Shown here piece after piece: positions 7,553 through 13,892 of a DNA stretch of 13,892 nucleotides (its first letter is position 1; each line of letters starts with the position of its first letter). Below the pieces are notes generated by a model that saw only the letters and a program-made list of their open reading frames with translations, was not told where the DNA came from and did no database searches. The position numbers and the translations under genes were made by a program. This stretch comes from Spirogloea muscicola (Eukaryota > Streptophyta > Zygnematophyceae > Spirogloeales > Spirogloeaceae): assembly GCA_009602725.1 (NCBI GenBank), contig WELB01000001.1:1296435-1310326 (forward strand), written 5' to 3'.

Positions 7553-10224
7553 CTAATTGCGATGCCCCATAGTGGCACTCTCTGACCCAGCCATGGGATC
7601 AATAATGACATTGATCAAAGCTGGTTTCTTGGTGCCAAATGCCTCAGCAACGGCCACCTCCAACTCCTGCAGCAACCGGCCGCAGCACGATGTTGATGAA
7701 GTGCATGCTACAAGAGCAGCCTTGACGTAGGGGGTCCGATGACAGTGGGACCCAAACTCATGCTGGCATTGCTCCTTCGAGAAACCTCCTGGGGCTACAA
7801 TCTGTATGCGATGGCCAACATACACTTCAAGGATGCAGCAAAGTTGCGGGGTTCAAAACCCTGATTGCAGCTGCTACACTCACTTGCGAGGTGGTGATAT
7901 AGTAGCCTTTGCCACCGAAGGCCTCCATAAGGAGGTCATATTTGGCATCTGGCACAAACGCAGTGGGCGCAGGGTCTAACGCAATTGCCTCTGGTAAGGA
8001 CACTGGAGCTCGCCGCTCGCCACCATATACACCACCATTGTTCATGACAATGATCACAATGGGTAGCTTGTACCTAACCATTGTCTGCAATCAGCAGGAG
8101 CAATTGATCACGACGCTGCAGCTTCTATGACAGAATGTTAGCTGAATTGGACCGCAGCAGGAAGTTTCTGACCTCCAAGCCGAAGCCTTTATAGTAAAGC
8201 TGACATACATCTAGGGCCCAGAAGGCCACACTATAGCAAAGGGGCCTTGACATGACAGTCCAGGACCTCTCACCTCTACTTCCATGCCGCTGAAGCCAAA
8301 TGCAGAGTCACCCTCCACAGCAACTACCAACCTCTCCGGCTCGACCACAGCCGCGGCAATGGCATAGCCCAGCCCAACTCCCATGGTGCCCCATGTGCCA
8401 GCATCCAGCCGCGTGCGTGGCTCCTTTTGTTCAAGGATCGCTCTGCCAATGTCCATCGTATTGGCCCCTTCTGACACGAGGATTGGTGCTGGGTGCCCTA
8501 GCGCCGACATTGCATCCCGGATGATCCTCAGGGAGCAGTGGAAGTTGAGCGGGGATGTATCCTTGGCCAGCATTGCAGACATTTTCTCCACATTTCCTCT
8601 GGCCTTGCGCTGCAGGAAAACCCCATATATCTCCTTATAAGTCCCTCAAATACAAATGAGTGACAAGTGCAAATTTAAGCTAATTGTATAAGCAACCGAC
8701 TGACCTGAATGGCCTGTAGCCAATCTTGACAGTGCACTTTATCTTTCACAAGCTGGGTCAGCTGCTCCATGACTACTCTGGCGTCCCCCAACAGAGGCAC
8801 CGCCGGCTTCCGCAGCTCCAGCTCCTTTCCGTCAATGTCGATCAGGATGAACTTGGCATCAGCTGACCACCTGGCAACACAACAGCACCTGAGTGCAAGC
8901 TTCCTCTTGAAATGATGCCATCATAACCTTCCTTGCCAGACCAGCTTAGTAGAGGATGCTAGCTGATTACCTTGGTGGTTCGCCAAAATGCAGCATCCAG
9001 TTGAGCCTGGCTCCCACAACCAGGACAACATCTGCCTCGCTGAGAGCCAACGACCTCGCGGCTGCTGCAGATGCCGGATGACTGTCAGGGAGTAAACCCT
9101 TGCCCATCGGTGTGGCCAGAAAGGGCAGGCCAGTCGAGTCAACGAATAGCGCGACAGCCTTCTCTGCTCTGGCATAGGCAGCTCCCTTGCCGAAGACAAC
9201 AAGCGGCTTCTTGGCTGAGCACAGCAGGTCGACCGCCTTCGACAGCATGCGGCTGTCTGCTTGGAGTCCAGGCGGTGGGTCTTTGGCCTCCCAGGGGGCC
9301 AGTACTGGCTCAAGAGGGGCAAGTAGTTCTTCAGCCTCAGCTTCCAGAAGAGATTCATGAAGTACATCTGCCGGAATGTCAATGTACGCCCCGCCTGGCC
9401 TGCCCTGCAGAGCTGCCTTGACAGCCTCTGCAGCAACCTGAGGAATCAACTTGATATTGGTGACCTTACCTGCAAAAAGGGAGTGGGGATGGTCAATCAA
9501 CGGGCAGCGGAAGTGTGAACCAGCTCAAATAGCTAGCCAAACCATCACTACTCCATGCTTAGCTGCTCAGGCTAGCGGTCTTACGCACTAACACAAATGG
9601 TATTTAAAGTCAAAGTACCTATGACTGCCTTAATTATGAGGTCTGCCAATAGACAACCTTGACCGTTAGACATCAGAGCAATTTCATCTGCTGCTGTGAA
9701 GTGAAAGTTCTCTCTTGTAACGGGGGACACACACTTCCACTTGCTCTAGAGCGCTTGCATGACTAGTATACATGAATAGATACAGAACATAAGGGAGAGC
9801 AAAAAGTGGCGCTTACCTGCAGCTTTAACAAAGGGAGCCACAGCAGCAACTTGATCGAGCTCCTGAAAATCGCCGCGACCCACATCGGCCTGGACCGATG
9901 ACCCAGACACCATTACCATCGGCCACGCGTTGATCATTGCATTGCTCAGGCCCGCCAAGCCGTGCACGGCACCCGGGCCGGACACAGTCAGCAGGAGGCC
10001 AGGACGCCCCGTCAGATACCCTGCTGCTCCTGCAGCGTAGCTTGCAGACTGCTCATTCCTGAAGGCTATGAATCGTATACCAGCCACCTGGCAGGCGGTG
10101 GCCAGAGAGGTGACCGGTATCCCAACAACCCCAAACATGTAGTGCAGGCCGAGCCGCGCGAGGGCCCTCGCCAGCATTGCATTGCCGTCCAGTCTGGCAA
10201 TGCCTGCCTGGTTCTTGGCTGGAC
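7553..10224 (-). other. OXC: Oxalyl-CoA decarboxylase domain (residues ~527-1100)
   Basis: This is a complete ThDP-dependent decarboxylase. The start LDGNAMLARALARLG and the block MFGVVGIPVTSLAT are characteristic of OXC. The ThDP-activating glutamate lies in FRNEQSA (about residue 584). GRGDFQELDQ, RPGGAYIDIPADV, LNWMLHFGEPPRW and LDAGTWGTMGVG follow. The ThDP/Mg motif runs from GDSAFGFSGMEVE (984 on) to MNNGG (NN at 1011-1012), the usual spacing. The end is INVIIDPMAGSES. The last intron (7883-7667) removes an in-frame stretch of unrelated sequence, giving TTSQ-ELEVAVAEAF. Confidence 0.88.
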
Positions 10225-12617
10225 CTGCGCACCATCATGGCCGCCCTGCCAGCACCCATGATGGTCAGAGGCGCTCTGTGCTACTGAAGTGTGACACAAA
10301 TCTGCAGGGGGAATTGCTGAATCCATGAAATGCTCCGATATCTGTGACCTACTGCGAGCAAGGCAACAAGTCACCTTCTTTGCTGGCTCCATTATCAGCC
10401 TTCTTCACAAAGACATCCACCATCATGCGGCGCTGGATCTTGCCCGTAGCCGTCCGGGGCAGCTCCTGCGCGAAGAAGATGCGCTTGGGGATCTTGAATG
10501 CTGCCAGCTGCTTGTGGAGGTAGTCCTGGATGGTCCTTTCCGAGGCATCGGTGCCCTTGTTCAGCACTAACGCGGCATTCACCTGTTCAAGGTGCAGATG
10601 TGAGATCGCAAGCCATTGCCAGGAACTTGCAGGCCTGTTGTGCCAAGAGAACCTGATGTCAGCGGGGCAGCCTGAGGAGAACAAAAGTGCGCCTTACCTC
10701 CTCGCCGTACTTCTCATCTGGGGCTGCAAATGTGACAGCCTCTGCAACATCAGGGTGGGCCAGAAGTGCAGCATCCACTTCCAATGGTGAAATCTTTTCA
10801 CCTGTGCATAGTGGCGTGGCGGGGACGGTTTGTTAACACGTGAGCGCAAGTGGCAGGCAGTGGCTTAAAAATTTTCTGAATGTAAGATGCAGTCACAATA
10901 GTAGCGGGTACATGCAAGTGGCCATTCTCTGACATCCTACAGTAGATGGAGGACTCAGAGGCACTAACCTCCTCGATTAATAAGCTCCTTTATTCGGCCA
11001 GTGAGCGTAAGGTAGCCCTCAGCGTCAAGCTTCCCACGATCTCCAGTATGGAACCATCCATATGCAAATGCAGTCTTGTTGGCCTCAGGATTGTCCCGGT
11101 ATCCATGTGTCACATTGGGGCCGTTGATGCAGACCTCGCCCTCCTCATCAGGCCCGAGTACCTTGCCATTGTCATCCAGGATGCCCAGTTCGATGCCGGT
11201 TGGCTTGCCCACAGTTCCGGGCTTGTGTGGCCCATGCGCCGGCAGCGGATTTGCGGTCATCTGGTGGCTGGCCTCGGTCATCGCATAGGCCTCGAGCACA
11301 GGGGCACCAAATGCATCCTCCAGGTTTGCCAGCACAGCCGGCGCGAGGCTTGAGCTGCAGCTGCGGATGAAGCGGAGGGACGGGTACTCCGCCTCTGGCT
11401 GGCTCTTGTGGCGGCTGAGTAGAATCTGGTGCATGGTCGGCACAGCGGTATACCAAGTGACGCCCAGCGCCCGTACGTCAGCCCAGAAAGCCCCTGCTGA
11501 GAAGCGGCCTGCCGCAGGGAGTGCGATGGATCCACCAGCTGCTAGCGAAGCCAGCAGTGCAGCCATGAGGCCATGCACGTGGAAGAGTGGCATGACGACG
11601 TATGAGCGGTCCTCGGGGCTCAGATCGTATGTACGAATGATGTTCGCCACAGAAGCGGCGAGGTTGGCCTGCGTGAGCGGCACGCCCTTGGGCCGGCTCG
11701 TCGTGCCGGAAGTGTGGAGGAACAGCGCATCGGCTTCCGGGCTCGGCAGGGGGCCTGCACCGTCCTGGGGCTCTTGACTGGCCACCTCGAGGCGCGCCCG
11801 CGGCTCAAGTCCCACACCGAGGCCTTCCTGCAGCCAGCTGGCAATGCCAGCGACGGGCAGGCCGAGCGCCGCCGCGGCCGCCTCGGCAGGCCCGTTGCCG
11901 TCCGGCTGGGGCACCAGCAGCAGCCGCGACTTGGCGTCCTCCAGGAAGAACCGGAACTCGTCCTCCTTGTACGCGGCATTGAGAGGCGCGGCCACCGCAC
12001 CCATCCTCACCACTCCCAGGAAGGCCACCACGAACTGCGCAGCATGAAGCAGCGATTGTAAGCTCAGCTCAGCTCAGCTCAGCTCAGCTCAGCTCAGCTC
12101 ATCGCCGTGCTCCCCAGCTGAGATACGGCCGAAAGCTGAGGACCCTGTGCTGCGCAAGCGGACCAGGCTGAAGTACCTCGATGGAGTTGGGGAAGACGAG
12201 CGAGACCAGGTCTCCCGACCGGATGCCTGCCCGCCGGACCTCAGCAGCACAATGCTCGATTGCAGCGTGGAGCTCGGCGTGCGTCTTCTGGGCCCCCCCC
12301 TGAGCGACCGCGATGGCCACACGGCCGCCATGCGCTTCCGCAGCGGCCGCCAGCTGGCCCGACAGCGTCTGCGCCATGGCGGGCGTGGCAGAGGGACGGC
12401 GTCGGAGCCGCCGTGCCGCTGAGCTTGCCCTGGCTGGCCCTGCAGCGGCGGGCTCAAGCGCCCTCGCCGCCCTCGGCAGTGAAGTGAAAGAGCGTCCGAC
12501 TGCTACAGCCGCCAGTGCCAATGACGGCCCTGTGCCCGCTGAGAGACGGGGCGGCGGCGGCGGCGGCGGCCGCGTGGCAGGAGATGGAGTGTGTATGGAG
12601 TGATGGAGAGTGGCCAT
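7553..12617 (-). CDS. Bifunctional oxalyl-CoA synthetase / oxalyl-CoA decarboxylase fusion (10 exons)
   Basis: Exons, in reading order: 12617-12177, 12034-10969, 10801-10698, 10582-10375, 10224-9817, 9469-8971, 8870-8705, 8609-8274, 8084-7884, 7666-7553 (stop TAG). All introns are GT-AG and every phase matches. The product is 1,180 residues from ATG 12617, or 1,100 from ATG 12377 (context GCCATGGCG), where homology to AAE3 begins. The first half activates oxalate to oxalyl-CoA with ATP; the second, a ThDP enzyme, decarboxylates oxalyl-CoA to formyl-CoA and CO2. Half lengths (about 526 and 574 residues) match the usual single enzymes, so neither is truncated. The frame is open to 12740; the 80 residues before Met 12377 are rich in Arg, Ala, Ser and Pro with few acids, like an organelle presequence. 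The C-terminus, GHRN, is not a canonical peroxisomal PTS1. Two separate genes remain possible because the junction intron is weak. Confidence 0.75.
10225..10374 (-). other. Junction intron joining AAE3 and OXC halves
   Basis: The donor is GAAG^GTGACT (exon end 10375, phase 1). The acceptor is GCGCAG^GTCC (exon start 10224), the same GCGCAG hexamer used by intron 1. Splicing gives ASKE-GPAKNQAGIARLDGN in one frame. If the intron is retained, the AAE3 frame ends at TAG 10351-10349 after eight extra residues (GDLLPCSQ). The donor is not the consensus GTGAGT and the pyrimidine tract is poor. An acceptor a few bases further on (at CCAG^CCAAG) is also in phase. Confidence 0.6.
10375..12377 (-). other. 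AAE3: AAE3-type oxalyl-CoA synthetase domain (residues ~1-526 from Met 12377)
   Basis: This is a complete adenylate-forming (ANL) enzyme. Numbered from Met 12377, the ATP-binding loop HTSGTTSRPKG is at 174-184, AYAMTE at 316-321, WFHTGD at 394-399, GRIKELINRGGEK from 413, and the C-terminal catalytic-lysine motif TATGKIQRR has its lysine at 505. Stretches such as APLNAAY, TWYTAVPTMHQI, RSCSSSLAP and GAPVLEAYAMTEASH are those of plant AAE3 and yeast Pcs60, the oxalyl-CoA synthetases, rather than 4-coumarate ligases. Exon 1 joins exon 2 as FPNSIE-FVVAFLGVV without a gap. Confidence 0.88.
12061..12101. repeat. Pentanucleotide microsatellite (AGCTC)8 in intron 1
   Basis: Eight perfect AGCTC units (TGAGC on the coding strand) fill a quarter of the 142-bp first intron (12176-12035) of the AAE3-OXC gene. 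The run ends about 25 bases before the acceptor at 12035. Confidence 0.9.
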
Positions 12618-12759
12618 GTCCGAAGGCAAGCCCGGCTGACGGATGGACATCACCGCCTGCCAAGCTGACCCCGCTCGGCAACCACGAGTCAGCTCGCACA
12701 GGTCGCTGCCCTGCCGCGTGGCAGGGCAAGTGCACCGCATCTGGCTACGGGCTAAGCTT

Positions 12760-12840
12760 CTCCTTCAGACCTTGTCCATTCCTTTGGGCTGGCCTTCCCT
12801 AGCCACCAGTCAATCTGGCCGCGCTTCCTGCTATCTGGCA
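12760..12840 (+). repeat. Stem-loop repeat copy abutting the 5' end of the AAE3-OXC gene
   Basis: The first 31 bases equal 4564-4594. The unit continues GGGCTGGCCTTCCCTAGCC and ACCAGTCAATCTGGCCGCGC. Positions 12767-12827 are matched in inverted orientation by 13128-13188 at 59 of 61 bases. It lies about 20 bases upstream of the longest possible AAE3-OXC reading frame (12740), in the position expected for the promoter or 5' UTR. Confidence 0.7.
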
Positions 12841-12984
12841 CTCGCAGATACGCTTTGGCCTTGTTTATCTTGCTGTCTTGCTAATTCTCTGATTGCAAAC
12901 GAGTTTTGGGCGGCTTACTGCAACTAACTAGTTGAAGCTAGTGCAATTCTCGAAAGGAAGAAGAAGAAGTGGCTCTCCCATTGG

Positions 12985-13490
12985 GGGCAAGGCCTGTGAA
13001 AAGCCAGCCCGAAAAGAATTGACAAAAAGAGGAGCACTTATTTCTTTAGGAGGCCAGCCCGAATGGACAAGGTCTGAAGGAGCCAGATAGCGCAGAAAGA
13101 GAAAGTGCTCGCTCACTGAGGATATCAGAAGCGCGGCCAGATTGACTGGTGGCTGGGAAAGGCCAGCCCAAAGGAATGGACAAGGTCTGAGGGAGCCTGA
13201 GTGCGAACGACTAGGACTAAGACATCAGCCAGGGAACGCTCAGTAAGCTCTAGTCAGGAGATGCAAGTCTGAGTAGCTATGGCGGAAAGACGTCGCCCGG
13301 ATAGGGGCTAGAAAAGCCAGCCCAAAAAAGAATGATAAAGTACGAAAGCAAGGTACTAGATGTTAAGGTGGCAGCAAGGGGAAGCGCGGCCAGATTGACT
13401 TGTGGCTGGGAAAGCTATGAGCTCGCCCATAGAAGAGGGGGGCTGGCAGAAGCCAGCCAAAAAAGAATGGACAAAGGCTGGGAAAGGCCC
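12985..13490 (-). repeat. Cluster of minus-oriented stem-loop repeat units
   Basis: Units with AAGCCAGCCC or GGCCAGCCC followed by an A-rich run and GGACAAGG/GACAAAG occur near 12990, 13050, 13128-13188, 13303-13340, 13380 and 13432-13489. The copy at 13128-13188 is the near-perfect inverse of 12767-12827. No gene is supportable in this stretch. A short (GAA)4 run lies just before it, at 12957-12968. Confidence 0.6.
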
Positions 13491-13517
13491 GCCGCCTCGG
13501 GGCCTTTCCCAGCCTTT
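13473..13517. repeat. Perfect 18-bp foldback at a repeat-orientation switch
   Basis: The left arm 13473-13490 (AAAGGCTGGGAAAGGCCC) and right arm 13500-13517 are exact reverse complements with a 9-base loop. The left arm belongs to the minus-oriented repeats and the right arm is the start of a plus-oriented copy. The plus-strand retroelement frame opens three bases further on. Confidence 0.85.
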
Positions 13518-13519
13518 AA

Positions 13520-13892
13520 CCCCTACTCACGCCATTCTCCACCCTCGCCCAAGCTTCTGATAGAGGGGCACAATCCAGACTGGTTACGGCAGTGGAAGAC
13601 GAACGCCGCAGAAGGTTGAGGAGGCTGCCAGAGATTCAGAACAATCCAAGGAGCTTGGCAAGACTCACTTCTCTGGCCACACCTGGTGCCACTGACTGGA
13701 TCACCTCTCCCCCCGTCGCCAACGCCTTCAGCATCAGCTCCGAGGCCTTTCGGACATCGCTTCAACTCTTCCTCGGCCTCCCACCCAATTGCCTGATTGG
13801 GGTGCGCCAGTGCGAGTGCGGCTTCCGTGCAGAGGGTGCTGTGCTCGCCACTCACATGCTGAGATGCCCCACTGGACCAGAAGTGGTGGGCA
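13520..13892 (+). pseudogene. Retroelement polymerase fragment, copy 3 (partial, runs off window)
   Basis: An open frame of 124 codons follows the TAA at 13517-13519 and is still open at the window end. It has no obvious start. It reads ERRRRLRRLPEIQ, ARLTSLATPGATDWITSPPV, FRTSLQLFLGLPPN, then CECG, and ends ATHMLRCPTGPEVV. A 'sludge' of W-I/L-T, a LRLGLP-like helix and a C-x-C...H-x3-C cluster is the segment found just after reverse transcriptase in non-LTR-type polymerase proteins, directly before the 'RRLDVV' segment present in copy 2. It is therefore probably the same family, with copies 2 and 3 covering adjacent parts. The family call is from remembered motif order. It may be a decayed fragment or part of a longer element beyond the window. 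Confidence 0.5.

Noticed and set aside
7667-7825. Upstream extension of the last OXC exon (frame open to 7825)
   Set aside because: The extra residues match nothing in OXC. The acceptor at 7668-7667 gives a gap-free join to the previous exon.
7553-10177. OXC as an independent gene starting at ATG 10177
   Set aside because: This would remove the conserved LDGN lead and leave only about 170 bases for the end of AAE3 and the promoter of OXC. It is kept as the main alternative to the fusion, not excluded.
10946-11353. Plus-strand 135-codon frame, and others within 11367-12061
   Set aside because: They are shadows of the AAE3 exon on the minus strand, which carries all the adenylate-forming motifs.
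12061-12101. Tandem array as a CRISPR or satellite
   Set aside because: The unit is five bases with no spacers; it is a simple microsatellite within an intron.

Overview
The window looks like nuclear DNA of a green alga, most likely a GC-rich trebouxiophyte of the Chlorella type. This is an inference from four things: GC-rich coding exons split by short GT-AG introns (about 90-350 bp), TGTAA motifs placed like green-algal poly(A) signals, a CAAD/CURT1-like thylakoid protein, and plant-type oxalate-degradation enzymes. No prokaryotic operon structure, tRNA, rRNA or CRISPR array is visible.

Layout. (1) 1-2335, plus strand: a 5'-truncated, nine-exon gene for a CAAD-like membrane domain followed by a coiled coil built from repeated exon modules. 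(2) About 2336-5050: a gene-free, repeat-rich stretch. It holds two decayed 3' ends of a non-LTR-type retroelement on the minus strand and many degenerate copies of a GGCTGG...CCAGCC stem-loop repeat. (3) About 5411-6452, plus strand: a five-exon gene of unknown function with a conserved-looking C-terminal domain. (4) 6453-7552: a non-coding stretch between convergent gene ends. (5) 12617-7553, minus strand: a ten-exon gene whose exons join in phase into one protein. Its N-terminal half is a full-length oxalyl-CoA synthetase (AAE3 type) and its C-terminal half a full-length oxalyl-CoA decarboxylase (OXC). (6) About 12760-13517: the same stem-loop repeats in both orientations, ending in a perfect 18-bp foldback. 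(7) 13520-13892, plus strand: a third retroelement fragment, open at the window edge.

The main result is the AAE3-OXC gene. The two halves catalyse consecutive steps: oxalate + CoA + ATP to oxalyl-CoA, then oxalyl-CoA to formyl-CoA + CO2. A fusion would give a bifunctional oxalate-degrading enzyme. An Arg/Ala/Ser-rich N-terminal extension hints at organelle import. The reading frame passes from AAE3 to OXC through a 150-bp intron with exact phase and restores the conserved LDGN start of OXC. No TGTAA motif lies between the halves. That junction intron has the weakest splice sites, and if retained it ends the protein after AAE3, so transcript evidence is needed.

All exon coordinates were worked out by hand from reading frame, splice consensus and remembered family motifs. 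No alignment or database search was run.
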